A stretch of DNA of 64,000 nt from Kaistella palustris DSM 21579 (GCF_000422265.1 NZ_AULL01000012.1:248001-312000); one strand, 5' to 3'; shown: positions 54,369-63,145, counted from the first letter of the stretch. Numbers and translations are program-made. The notes: a model not told the origin generated them from the letters alone.

Positions 54369-54926
54369 TTATTTTAAAATTTTTGTAATTGCGGAATGAT
54401 ATAATATTCTTTTTTGTTCTCTGATTTGTTCGGATAAAGACATTTCCAAATCATGGAGCCTTCGGAATTCGATGATTTTTTGCTGAAATTCTAAAGAAGG
54501 TATTTCCAATTCAAAATCTTCAAGTTCCTTTTTTCTTAAAGAGAGGATGCTACTGCCTGTTGCAGCCTGCTGAAAATACGAAATATTCTGAGGTAAATTC
54601 AGGATTGCAGAGAGGTATTGGGGAAGAATCTTGTCTGTCTTTACTTTAATGACATAAAATACCGAGGAAGCCATTGCCCTGCCCCAGCTGCTATCATATG
54701 CGGCAGAAAAGAAACGGTTTCCCTTACCAGCAAATAATATATCACCAAGCTCAAGGATATTTCTTGAGTTCTTAATGTTTTCTGGAATAAAAGTGTCGAT
54801 GTTTTGTAAGATCACGCCATCGTCGGTAAAATTTTTTGCCTGAAGATATGGCACAGCACCTTCTTTATTAGAACGTTCAAACGTTCCGAACTGGATATCC
54901 GATATTTCTTTAAGCTTAACTTTCAT
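54369..54926 (-). CDS. Half-size HsdS-like specificity protein
   Basis: 185 residues from the ATG at 54926 (a TTG two codons earlier is possible). There is only one target-recognition domain (VKLKEISDIQFG...; SILSLRKKELEDFELEIPSL), followed by one conserved helix (EFQQKIIEFRRLHDLEMSLS). It is first in the operon. Half-HsdS proteins can dimerise to form a specificity subunit, or arise by truncation. With a full HsdS three genes away, this one may give the methylase a second specificity. Confidence 0.82.
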   Translation of the reverse strand: MKVKLKEISDIQFGTFERSNKEGAVPYLQAKNFTDDGVILQNIDTFIPENIKNSRNILELGDILFAGKGNRFFSAAYDSSWGRAMASSVFYVIKVKTDKILPQYLSAILNLPQNISYFQQAATGSSILSLRKKELEDFELEIPSLEFQQKIIEFRRLHDLEMSLSEQIREQKRILYHSAITKILK

Positions 54927-54960
54927 GCCCAATAGTTTTGTAGATGATCTACTTTAAATG

Positions 54961-54991
54961 CAAAGTAAAGCAAATAAAATGAATAAACAAC
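54961..54991 (-). promoter_or_regulatory. Putative promoter of the defence operon
   Basis: On the minus strand a TTG is followed after about 20 bp by TACTTTG, close to the Bacteroidetes -33/-7 pattern (TTG, TAnnTTTG with one base missing). It lies about 35 bp before the ATG at 54926. No other promoter-like sequence is seen within the operon. Confidence 0.4.
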
Positions 54992-55043
54992 ATATTTTAT
55001 TTAGTAGACGTTTTCAAAATCATCAAATTTATGATTTGTTGGT

Positions 55044-55205
55044 TTATTTAACTATGGAATAAATATTATTATCCTTACTGATTTCGTTGTAAACGTAAGA
55101 GTTATTTTTAGCAACTTTACTGAAATTGTGTTTTGTAAGTGCCTCCTCGAACTTTGTAACGGAAACATCTGAAATGTTTATACCTGAGCGGCAACTATAA
55201 CTTTA
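55044..55205 (-). pseudogene. Possible C-terminal remnant of an unknown protein
   Basis: The minus strand holds an open frame without ATG: SGINISDVSVTKFEEALTK, then HNFSKVAKNNSYVYNEISKD, ending in IYSIVK and TAA. The amphipathic, charged sequence looks coding, but the frame is closed upstream by a stop. It may be a decayed regulator or toxin end. Unidentified. Confidence 0.3.
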
Positions 55206-55410
55206 TTGAGATTGTTTTGTGTTCAGGAGTTCGCGGCTCACGAATATCTTTTAATGATGTCTATTAATGAATGTATTCGAGTAGTTTGATTTCTAAGCGG
55301 CGAAAACCGGTACTCTCGTGCAGGAATATTAAGATGATCATGGAGCTTTATACCAATTTATCATAATTCATATGCATCTTAGTAAAGAAGGACTAGATTA
55401 AATTTATGAA
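55206..55410. other. Gene-free stretch
   Basis: No gene, hairpin or repeat stands out. It is AT-rich intergenic sequence between the remnant and the repeat array. Confidence 0.4.
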
Positions 55411-55568
55411 ACCTGTGTAAAATAAGAGCAAGTTTTTATAAACACCTGCGTAAAAAAGATACAGCAACCTGCCCAAAATAATTACAAGTCATTTCCCATA
55501 CCTGCGTAAAATAGCACCAGCACCTGCGTAAATAAAATATAGGTTTGCAATTAACCTGCGTAAAATAA
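55411..55568. repeat. Six direct repeats of ACCTGCGTAAAATA, helically phased
   Basis: Copies start at 55411, 55444, 55467, 55500, 55522 and 55554, spaced 33, 23, 33, 22 and 32 bp. Spacings are near multiples of 10.7-11 bp, so every copy faces the same side of the helix. Copies 4 and 6 share the exact 14-mer, and the other four carry small changes, including GTG for GCG in the first and GCCC for GCGT in the third. They differ in sequence from the 41.6 kb iterons. There is no DnaA box and no rep gene nearby. They may be partition, oriT-accessory or repressor sites. Confidence 0.85.
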
Positions 55569-55691
55569 CACAATCCAATTTCTTTTTTTTTTAGAAGCAA
55601 TCTTTTCTAACTTAATACAGATCAATTATTTAACAATACGCGGAATTGTTTTTCAGACCTCTTAAAAATAACTCGGTTTTGAATAGCAAGA

Positions 55692-55729
55692 TGTGTCTTT
55701 GTACCCACAACTTTTCAAGTTGGGACACA
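55692..55729. repeat. Compound inverted repeat
   Basis: CAACTT-TTC-AAGTTG (55708-55722) is nested inside TGTGTC (55692-55697) and GACACA (55724-55729). The rest of 55569-55972 holds only short ORFs on both strands, without family character. It may be a hairpin or recombination core. No function assigned. Confidence 0.5.
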
Positions 55730-55972
55730 GAGACGGATCTTGCCTTTTTGCAAAAGGGGAAAAAACTTCGGGAATCGTTTTTTATTTGGGTTATGCAATT
55801 CATGCAACGACAGATCTGTGCAATCATCCAATGTGATCCAATTTAAGCCAGAAAATTTACGCATACCATAGTTTATATGCCAGTACATTACTGAATAATG
55901 TTCGACGGCAGAATTATGCTATAATACTGATAATAAAATTTCATTTTTGTAACTGTTTTAACAACAACAATC

Positions 55973-57505
55973 ATGAAAAAGAGCTTTATTATTTTATTAT
56001 TTATTTTCCACGCTTTAGCTTTCTCTCAAGTTGGGATTAACACCACCGCACCAAAAGCTACCTTGGATGTAACTGTCAATACACAAGACATCTCACAGGC
56101 CGACGGAATCATTCCGCCGAGATTAACCGGCTTTCAATTAAAGAGCAAGGATCATCTATATAACAGTGAGCAGACAGGGACCATAGTGTATATTAACGAG
56201 CCGTTATCTTCTGAAGACACCACAATTAAAACAGCAGCTGTAAGAAAGATCGGGTACTACTATTTTGATGGGGCGATCTGGAAATCGTTTCAAAATGGAA
56301 CTCTCCAAGAAGTTGTTGAAAGTGGAAACTACACTCCGAAATACATTACATTTATTGGGAGCACCAATTCTCCTTTGCGAGATGGTGCGTTAGGTATGAG
56401 TGAGGAAACATACTCAATGTATTTCGGAAATATGAATCCAAATCATACCGGTTTTTATAATCTTGGTTTCGGTTACGGTGCACTTGAGCAAATTACAACC
56501 TCAATGTATTCTACCGCTGTTGGATCCATGGCTGGACAAAAAATAACGACAGGTAATGCTAACAGTTTTTTTGGTGATGAAGCCGGAGCTAATAATACGA
56601 CCGGTCATAAAAATTCGATATTTGGAATGGCTGCTGCTTTTCATGACCGTGCGGGAAGTTTTAATTCTATTTTCGGCTACAAAGCAGGGCAATTTCGAAA
56701 TCTGGGAAAATACAATGTCCTTATCGGAAACAGTGCAGGATCATCAAGTGGAACAGCGCCTGTTTCAAACCTCGGAAATAATAATGTATTTATCGGAACC
56801 GGTGCAGGTTTTGGCGAAGCCAATCTCAACAACAAACTAATTATTCATTCAAATAATTCTCTGCAGGCCGCTGATTCAAATTCAGTGACTAATGAAGGTA
56901 TTTTTAGTGATCTCGATCAAAGTAGCTTGGCAAACGCACTGATATCAGGTGATTTTGTTGATAGATGGCTGAAAGTAAATGGACGATTTCAAATTAACCC
57001 GACAAGAATTAGCGCTGCTACTACAGACTACACTAAAATGTTAGTTTATAATCCTACCGATGGAGAAGTTGGCTCAAAAGATTTTAGTACAGTACTCACC
57101 ACCACCGGAACTCAGCCGGGAAACCCGATCACCGGTCAAATCCAAATTGCAGGAGGGGATACAGTAGGGTATCCTGGCACGTATGGCCTTTATAGTGAAA
57201 CTGCCGATAGAATCGCAGGTTTTGCTATACAGAATGATGGTGACGTTATTCCGGGAGTATTTCTGAAAGATAAAGCAACGGGTGAGATTCAAGGGCTTTA
57301 CATCACTTATCGAGGTGTTTCACTACCGGGCAAAGCGACGGTGGATCCTTCTGTTTCAATCAGCGAGAATAATCAGCTCGTACCGAAAATATGGGTGGAA
57401 AATTATGTCGCCAGTCAAAATAAAATTCCGGCGTTACCATTGAAAGGAACATTCGTTTTAAAGTCGGTAGATGGTGTAATGCAGTGGATGCCGACAACGG
57501 ACTAA
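55973..57505 (+). CDS. Secreted surface protein with GNxNxFxG-type repeats
   Basis: 510 residues. The signal peptide ends in FSQVGINTTAPKATLDV, a start seen in many Flavobacteriia exported proteins. Repeats of the type GNANSFFGDEAG, HKNSIFGMAA, FNSIFGYKAG, YNVLIGNSAG and NNVFIGTGAG (about residues 185-285) are typical of phage-tail-fibre or YadA-head-like trimeric beta structures. The C-terminal part carries no catalytic motif. It likely forms a fibre or adhesin. It overlaps or abuts the T9SS gene and is the head of the operon that leads into mobC. Confidence 0.75.
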   Translation: MKKSFIILLFIFHALAFSQVGINTTAPKATLDVTVNTQDISQADGIIPPRLTGFQLKSKDHLYNSEQTGTIVYINEPLSSEDTTIKTAAVRKIGYYYFDGAIWKSFQNGTLQEVVESGNYTPKYITFIGSTNSPLRDGALGMSEETYSMYFGNMNPNHTGFYNLGFGYGALEQITTSMYSTAVGSMAGQKITTGNANSFFGDEAGANNTTGHKNSIFGMAAAFHDRAGSFNSIFGYKAGQFRNLGKYNVLIGNSAGSSSGTAPVSNLGNNNVFIGTGAGFGEANLNNKLIIHSNNSLQAADSNSVTNEGIFSDLDQSSLANALISGDFVDRWLKVNGRFQINPTRISAATTDYTKMLVYNPTDGEVGSKDFSTVLTTTGTQPGNPITGQIQIAGGDTVGYPGTYGLYSETADRIAGFAIQNDGDVIPGVFLKDKATGEIQGLYITYRGVSLPGKATVDPSVSISENNQLVPKIWVENYVASQNKIPALPLKGTFVLKSVDGVMQWMPTTD

Positions 57506-57516
57506 AGACAAGAATG

Positions 57517-59460
57517 ATGAAAAAAAGTACTGTGTTATTATTTGTGTTGGCTTCTACTTTATCGATCTATGCGCAGGACGTAACAACCCACATTGCAGAG
57601 GAGAGTATGCTCACGATTGTCAATGATGCTCTTTTTTATAACAGGGGTGGAATGCAGACGAAAGGAAATGGTAGGGTAGAAGTTTTTTCAAAGATGCTAA
57701 TTGAAGGAAAAACCGAAAATGACGTTGTGAGGGCAATTAATGCCACTAACGAAAATTTTTTCTTGCGGTTAACAGATCCAGCTAATTGGCAAACTTCTAA
57801 ATACGGTCAATTATTTATTACAGGTTTAGAACAAAACCAAATTAGTTTGGTAGTGAGTAAAGAGTTTGCGAGTAATAAACATGGGGATTATCAGCAAATT
57901 GGTGTGCCGTTTTTTGATAAGGAATTTGGGACATTACAATCTGAAATTAATACTGTTTTCACTAATCAAAGATGGACCAAAACGGAAATTCTTAAATGGA
58001 ATAACAGCTTAATTCAATTTGATGGGTCGATCATCCCGGCTACTCCGATCAATTCTGCAGAGACTCCAGGGATCACCGTTGAGCTCACGGATAAAACAAA
58101 ATTTGAAGACCGGGCTTCTTATTACGCACTCGGAACGGGAGGTGGTCTGATCCCAGAAAATGTAAGTGTTATAAACGGAATTCCTTACGCAGACCATCTG
58201 ACTTTACTATTAAGTCCCCAAACAGTTCAGTTTGGCTCTAATGGAACCGGAACAAATTTATACAGAGAAAAATATAACACGTATGTCAGTGATATTTTCG
58301 AAATAGAAAATTCGTGGCAACAGACTTACGGCAAGTTTATCTATCAATTTTCTAATCCCTTTCTCACGAACCTGGATCTGTCTTTAATAGGAATAAATGA
58401 GACGCTGCTGGGCGCAGTAGTTGGCGACAATAATAATATTGATAACATTTGGGGAATTGCCGTCAATCCAACTAATGTCCATTTCAGTACCGCCTCAGGA
58501 ACAACTTCAAACTACGCCGCTAATCAAATCGTGACCTTCGATATCAACAACCGTCCTGTGGGTAATATCAATGCATTGGTGATAAAGCCTCTTGGTACTT
58601 TTAAAATAAAATTACGCAATAGTACTCCAGCCATTTTGAATTTTGATAATCTTCGAAGATTTTCAAATATTCCCCGACAGGAAAACATTAATTATCATGT
58701 AAACGCAAACCTGATAAATGGCACTTCGGTAAAGCAGTTAGGCGTCTTGTTATTAGATGATAATTACAATCAGATTGGTGAAACTTACTATGCCCTAGCT
58801 CCTCATTTTAAAACTGGGAACAATGAAAACCCAAGTGAATACTCAGTTCAGGCCCAGGCCAGCAATTCAGGTCTAATAAGTTCTTACGAAGAAAATACTC
58901 AGACCGGAGGTATAGATGAAAATTTCGCCACGAAATACAGGCTCTACATCAATGAAGCGAATGAAGGAGATTTCGAAGGGAAAAAAGTTTCAATGGCCGT
59001 TTATGGCGGTAAATATTTGAAATTCGAAATCCGTGAAAATGCCCAATTAGTTGCAGAAGGAAATTTATCGACAAACAAAAAATTCTTTTATGAGATTGAC
59101 GGCGGTGAAAAAATAGAAATTAAACAAGGCGACACCGTTCCCCTCATTGCCCAAACATATGGTCTTTATTATGGCACTCCCAAAACACTTTCGTCCTCTA
59201 CATCGATTAAAGCGAATCGAACGGTCGTAACATACAACCCGAGTATAAAGAGCTATGTGGTCTTATTCGATCCGGAATGGCAGAGCGCTCAAGTTACTGT
59301 TTTTGATATGAGCGGACGTCTCGTTACAGAGACTAATAATATTGAGCCATCAACCCCATTTGTTATTGAACTGAACAATAGTATAAAATCCATGTACACG
59401 GTTCAAATCATTTCAAACAAAGGTGAAACTGTAATTTCTAAAATAATATTAAACAGATGA
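57517..59460 (+). CDS. T9SS-exported surface protein (type A sorting domain)
   Basis: 647 residues from the ATG at 57517 (57514 also possible). The longer frame from 57484 would overlap the previous gene and put a charged leader before the signal MKKSTVLLFVLASTLSIYAQ. The middle is beta-rich. The last ~75 residues (VTVFDMSGRLVTETNN; MYTVQIISNKGETVISKIIL) are a type IX secretion C-terminal sorting domain, so it is exported and attached to the cell surface. No enzyme motif. Its stop overlaps the next start by 4 bp (ATGA). Confidence 0.85.
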   Translation: MKKSTVLLFVLASTLSIYAQDVTTHIAEESMLTIVNDALFYNRGGMQTKGNGRVEVFSKMLIEGKTENDVVRAINATNENFFLRLTDPANWQTSKYGQLFITGLEQNQISLVVSKEFASNKHGDYQQIGVPFFDKEFGTLQSEINTVFTNQRWTKTEILKWNNSLIQFDGSIIPATPINSAETPGITVELTDKTKFEDRASYYALGTGGGLIPENVSVINGIPYADHLTLLLSPQTVQFGSNGTGTNLYREKYNTYVSDIFEIENSWQQTYGKFIYQFSNPFLTNLDLSLIGINETLLGAVVGDNNNIDNIWGIAVNPTNVHFSTASGTTSNYAANQIVTFDINNRPVGNINALVIKPLGTFKIKLRNSTPAILNFDNLRRFSNIPRQENINYHVNANLINGTSVKQLGVLLLDDNYNQIGETYYALAPHFKTGNNENPSEYSVQAQASNSGLISSYEENTQTGGIDENFATKYRLYINEANEGDFEGKKVSMAVYGGKYLKFEIRENAQLVAEGNLSTNKKFFYEIDGGEKIEIKQGDTVPLIAQTYGLYYGTPKTLSSSTSIKANRTVVTYNPSIKSYVVLFDPEWQSAQVTVFDMSGRLVTETNNIEPSTPFVIELNNSIKSMYTVQIISNKGETVISKIILNR

Positions 59461-59747
59461 TAATTTTTTTGAAAAATAAATTGATGAGATTGTGTCTGGT
59501 TGCCTTAATAGTATGCAATGGTATTCTTAATGCGCAATTCAAAGACAATGTTTATATGGAACAAAAACAGTCTGTCGGAGGTGACGGACCGGGCGCACCA
59601 CCGGATTTCGGCGGTGGGAACCCCACGGTTTCTATTGACCAATTTATCCCATTCCTGTTAGCGTTATCTGTGTTTATGATTGTTTATGTCGGTCTTCATA
59701 AAAAGTATGGTAGAAAAATCAGAAACAATAAAATTTCGGATAGATAA
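59457..59747 (+). CDS. Small exported protein with Gly/Pro linker and C-terminal helix
   Basis: 96 residues: an N-terminal signal (LCLVALIVCNGILNAQ), a Gly/Pro-rich linker (GGDGPGAPPDFGGGNP), then SIDQFIPFLLALSVFMIVYV and a basic tail (HKKYGRKIR). The end resembles PID-CTERM-like sorting tails of Bacteroidetes, but the PID motif is only partly there. It is coupled to the T9SS gene by ATGA and overlaps the start of mobC by 41 bp. Possibly a membrane anchor for the two surface proteins. Confidence 0.7.
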   Translation: MIIFLKNKLMRLCLVALIVCNGILNAQFKDNVYMEQKQSVGGDGPGAPPDFGGGNPTVSIDQFIPFLLALSVFMIVYVGLHKKYGRKIRNNKISDR

Positions 59748-60060
59748 GGAGAGGAAACAGGTTTGGATAAATTTCTGTTCAGAAAGGCAGATCACACTAA
59801 CCAGTTTTATCGTCAACTCGGTAGAGGGAAAACTGTTAGATAACGAAAGGAGAGAAGTACTGGCGTTCATCGAAAAACAAGATTATCTATTTGTGAAAAT
59901 AGAAACTAATATTAATCAAGTAGCGAAAATGGTGAACGGACAAAAGAATATCTCCGAACCGGAGCTTAAGAACTTTTCGGAAACGCTTCGTCAGCTGATA
60001 CTTCTAAAGATAAGGCAGAATGAAATATTTGAAAAGATTTATTCTATGCTTGCGAAATGA
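59707..60060 (+). CDS. mobC: Mobilization accessory protein MobC
   Basis: 117 residues from the ATG at 59707 (the in-frame 59680 start would add overlap). The ribbon-helix-helix-type N-terminus (ETIKFRIDKERKQVWINF; LTSFIVNSVEGKLL) and helical C-terminus (NINQVAKMVNGQKN) match the MobC relaxosome family. The NINQVAKM..N motif is characteristic. It helps the relaxase nick oriT. It overlaps its neighbours on both sides (41 bp and 4 bp), which fixes it in the same operon as the surface genes. Confidence 0.85.
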   Translation: MVEKSETIKFRIDKERKQVWINFCSERQITLTSFIVNSVEGKLLDNERREVLAFIEKQDYLFVKIETNINQVAKMVNGQKNISEPELKNFSETLRQLILLKIRQNEIFEKIYSMLAK

Positions 60061-61547
60061 TCGTAAAAATTATGCCGGCGGCAGGTTCAAGTTTCCCAGG
60101 GGTGAATTACAACGATAAAAAAATTACCAATGGAAAAGGGGAATTGATGTCGATGAAAAACTTTCCTTCTTTCATTAATGAATCGAGTGGTAAAGAACAA
60201 GTAAGAGATTATTTAAGGGCCATTTCAATAGGAAACAAAAAGATAATCAAACCTCAATTTCATGCCATGATTTCCACAAAGTTTCAGGAACATTCCAAAG
60301 AACAACTTGCCGAAATCGCAGAAAACTTCATGAGTGAAATGGGATACGGGAAACAGCCTTTTACCGTAGTTTTTCACAATGACACAGATAATAACCATGT
60401 CCACATCGTATCGACAAGAGTAGATAAGACTACCGGAAAAAAGATCCACGATAGTTTTGAAAAACTGAAATCGCAAGAAGCATTAAGTAGAACCCTTGAA
60501 CAACTATACCATCTTAAACCCGATGAGGAACTTGATAAATTATTGAATTATAAAGTCCGCACTTTCAAGCAACTGGAAACTTTACTTGAAAGAAATGGTT
60601 TCAAAATGATTAAAAACAAACTGGATGAAAATGCTTTTGATATCCTAAAGAACGGAGTGACCCATAGGACAATAAATATTGAGAGAATAAATTTTGCGAA
60701 GAATCAAAATGACAGCAGGAAGAATCAGATAAAAGCAATCTTAATAAAGTACAAAGATCTTCATTCCAACAAAGTGTTTAGGGTTGAAGACAAGAGAAAA
60801 CAAGAATCAGTATTTCCTGCAACAAAAAATAAGTTTGGCGAAAATGAACTTAAAATAAGGTTGGAATTTGAAAGTGAACTGCAGCAGAAACTGAGGCAAT
60901 TATTTGGGATAGACATCGTGTTTCATCACAAAGATAATGACCAACCATTTGGATATTCGTTGATCGATCATAAATCACATAGAGTCTATAAAGGTAGTGA
61001 GGTATTAAAAATGAGTGAACTGTTTGGGTTTACCAAGGAGAAAGTTGACAAACGCCTTTTCGAGCATTTGAAGGATTTTACTATTCCAGATAGAGAATCA
61101 AAATTGATTCTGTTGGGCTTTTTAAATAAAAATAATCCGGAAGCGAACCTGCAAGAGTGTATGCTTTTTGAAAACAGAGCGAAGAAAGATCTTGAAACCT
61201 ATAGAGGAATCCAAAGCGAAGTTAGAAATCATTTAAAAAATAAAGCAGACAAAAATAGTGATGATGACAATGTTTCAATTATAAGAGGTGGGAGTGGAAA
61301 AACCTATGCTATTAGCATAAAATACCGTTTTGTTGTTGAAGTGCAGAGTTTGATTGGAGAGAAGGAATATCAGAGAATATTAAATTCAGAAATAGGCAAT
61401 AGTGAAAAATCACAACATGAAAAACATTCCAGAAGTGAAGTAATGAAAGCTGTAGATGAAATGCTTTTTGAAGTCATGAAAACTTCAGGAACACCAAAAG
61501 ATCCCGGAGAAAACGAACTCAAAAGGAAAAGAAGAAAACGGAAATAA
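60057..61547 (+). CDS. Relaxase/mobilization nuclease (MobA/VirD2-like)
   Basis: 496 residues. The relaxase domain is in the first ~190: the candidate catalytic Tyr near residue 18 (FPGVNYND) and the three-His metal motif HNDTDNNHVHIV (His107, Asp109, His114, His116). The C-terminal part is Lys/Glu-rich and helical, ending in a basic stretch (KRKRRKRK) for DNA binding. It nicks oriT and leads transfer. The start overlaps the mobC stop by 4 bp. oriT was not located. Confidence 0.9.
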   Translation: MIVKIMPAAGSSFPGVNYNDKKITNGKGELMSMKNFPSFINESSGKEQVRDYLRAISIGNKKIIKPQFHAMISTKFQEHSKEQLAEIAENFMSEMGYGKQPFTVVFHNDTDNNHVHIVSTRVDKTTGKKIHDSFEKLKSQEALSRTLEQLYHLKPDEELDKLLNYKVRTFKQLETLLERNGFKMIKNKLDENAFDILKNGVTHRTINIERINFAKNQNDSRKNQIKAILIKYKDLHSNKVFRVEDKRKQESVFPATKNKFGENELKIRLEFESELQQKLRQLFGIDIVFHHKDNDQPFGYSLIDHKSHRVYKGSEVLKMSELFGFTKEKVDKRLFEHLKDFTIPDRESKLILLGFLNKNNPEANLQECMLFENRAKKDLETYRGIQSEVRNHLKNKADKNSDDDNVSIIRGGSGKTYAISIKYRFVVEVQSLIGEKEYQRILNSEIGNSEKSQHEKHSRSEVMKAVDEMLFEVMKTSGTPKDPGENELKRKRRKRK

Positions 61548-61558
61548 TAAAAATACGC

Positions 61559-62209
61559 ATGATAATCACTTTTGCAACTCAAAAAGGAGGTACGGGGAAA
61601 ACTACACTTGCAATCACTTTTGCGAATTACATTTCCACCATCTCAAAAAGGAAAATAAATGTTTTCGATTTTGATTATCAAAAGTCATTTTACCAGAAAT
61701 GGAAAGAGGATGAATTATTGGATCTGCCCAAATTATATGATGTTGAAATTATAGGAGACGAAGTAGAGCAACCTTTTTCAGACTACGAAACGATCTTGGA
61801 TTTGAAAGATAATGATGACATCAATCTTTTTGATCTGGCCGGTACGCTTGATGCAAAGTACAGTGATTTATTGATTTACAGCGATTTTATCATCATTCCA
61901 TTTGAGTATTCAGATGTGTCTGCAAAGTCCACATTGGTATTTGTGAATTTTTTAGGAATGCTGGAAAGTCAGGCAGAGCGGGTTTTCATTCGCTCGAAAT
62001 ATGACAAAGGCTATAAATATCTAAATCAGGAAGGAATGGACGCTGAAATACAAAAATACGGAACACTACTAAAAAGTCCAGTGTTTAAAAGAAATTGTCT
62101 GCAAACAATTAATACCAGGCAACTGAACTATGAACAGAAGTACGCGGTTAGAAATTCATTTAATGAAATAATCACCTGTATCAATGAAACCCTGGATACC
62201 AATATTTAA
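61559..62209 (+). CDS. ParA-family ATPase (TraA position)
   Basis: 216 residues. KGGTGKTT at residues 9-16 is the deviant Walker A motif, and INLFDLAGTLDAKYSDLL stands in the place of the Asp-containing Walker B. No ParB is nearby. In Bacteroidetes conjugative elements such ATPases open the transfer operon, in the position called TraA. It probably helps localisation or transfer rather than classic segregation. 11 bp follow the relaxase stop. Confidence 0.85.
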   Translation: MIITFATQKGGTGKTTLAITFANYISTISKRKINVFDFDYQKSFYQKWKEDELLDLPKLYDVEIIGDEVEQPFSDYETILDLKDNDDINLFDLAGTLDAKYSDLLIYSDFIIIPFEYSDVSAKSTLVFVNFLGMLESQAERVFIRSKYDKGYKYLNQEGMDAEIQKYGTLLKSPVFKRNCLQTINTRQLNYEQKYAVRNSFNEIITCINETLDTNI

Positions 62210-62249
62210 TCCCATAATTCACTACCAATCTTTTGAAAAACTATTGAAT

Positions 62250-62789
62250 ATGACAAAATTTCTAATCATTCTTCTCGTGCTTTACTTCCTTTACTATATC
62301 GGAAATATCGTGTACGATCTATTCGTGAAAAAGGAATCTACTTTAGTTACCGAGGAAATTAATGTCTTTTCGCTGGTAGAATTTGAAGAGCAAAATAGAG
62401 ATGCAGTAACAACCGTCGGAATAGAAGATGTAGAAAATCTGAATACGCCGAAATCATTTAACAAAAAAGAGTTTCCAGTTGACACTGAAATTTCGGAAGA
62501 AAGAGAAGATATAGAAGTTTGGCGACAAAGATTTGAATCGGAACAAAATATAGATTCATTTGATTCTGGGACTCTAGAATTTGTTGGAGATGATAATAAT
62601 TTGGATGAAGTAATTGGGGCCGAAAGAAATGAGGCGAATCTCCGAGATGAAGCTGAGAGCGAAGCGAATCAGAATCTTCGCAAAATCAACAACGATAGAT
62701 GGTTCCAAATGTTGAATGATGCAGAAACGACCGTGCAAATGATTTCGAATACGAACGGCCATAAAGTCTATCAGGCAGCAGGATTTTAA
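62250..62789 (+). CDS. Single-helix transfer-region protein (TraD position)
   Basis: 179 residues from the ATG at 62250. The in-frame 62184 start would overlap parA and adds residues without signal character. One N-terminal helix (FLIILLVLYFLYYIGNIVYDLF) is followed by a long acidic, Glu/Asp-rich domain without known motif. Its place between the ParA-like and DUF4134 genes matches the variable TraB-TraD genes of CTn-type operons. No function can be read from the sequence. Confidence 0.65.
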   Translation: MTKFLIILLVLYFLYYIGNIVYDLFVKKESTLVTEEINVFSLVEFEEQNRDAVTTVGIEDVENLNTPKSFNKKEFPVDTEISEEREDIEVWRQRFESEQNIDSFDSGTLEFVGDDNNLDEVIGAERNEANLRDEAESEANQNLRKINNDRWFQMLNDAETTVQMISNTNGHKVYQAAGF

Positions 62790-62824
62790 AAATTACAATT
62801 TAAACCTTAAATATTTTAAAGAAG

Positions 62825-63145
62825 ATGATTCAAAATTTAAAAAAACACAAAATGATGAAAAGAAGTTTAACTGCTTTTGCAGTACTCTTTTCCTTGAGTA
62901 CGGCGCTTGCGCAATCTGGTGGAAGTGCTGCATTGGGCGCCGCTGCAACTACAATTTCAGGTTATATGAATGATCTTGGATTACTGATTTACGCAATCGG
63001 TGCTATTGTAGGAACGGTTGGTGGAATCCGGATTTATAACAAATGGACGAATGGAGACCAGGACATCAACAAAGAGATTGTTGGTTGGGGCGGTGCCTGT
63101 ATTTTCCTACTGTTAGTTCCGACTTTTATTGCAGCAATATTCTAG
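62825..63145 (+). CDS. traE: DUF4134 transfer protein (TraE)
   Basis: 106 residues (a shorter start at 62852 or 62855 is possible). A signal/TM segment (RSLTAFAVLFSLSTALAQS) is followed by two helices (MNDLGLLIYAIGAIVGTVGG; GGACIFLLLVPTFIAAIF). DUF4134 is the TraE component of Bacteroidetes conjugation systems, VirB2-like in size and topology, so it is probably the pilin-like subunit. The stop TAG overlaps the next start. Confidence 0.88.
   Translation: MIQNLKKHKMMKRSLTAFAVLFSLSTALAQSGGSAALGAAATTISGYMNDLGLLIYAIGAIVGTVGGIRIYNKWTNGDQDINKEIVGWGGACIFLLLVPTFIAAIF

Noticed and set aside
55411-55568. Possible CRISPR array
   Set aside because: The repeats are only 14 bp, spacers are 8-19 bp and phased, and no cas genes are present.
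55630-55846. Overlapping 65-66-codon ORFs on both strands
   Set aside because: Both fall on the same compound inverted repeat, and neither looks like a protein family.
63043-63144. An upstream extension of the TraF gene
   Set aside because: It overlaps TraE by 100 bp in another frame; the GTG at 63145 gives the family's expected N-terminus.
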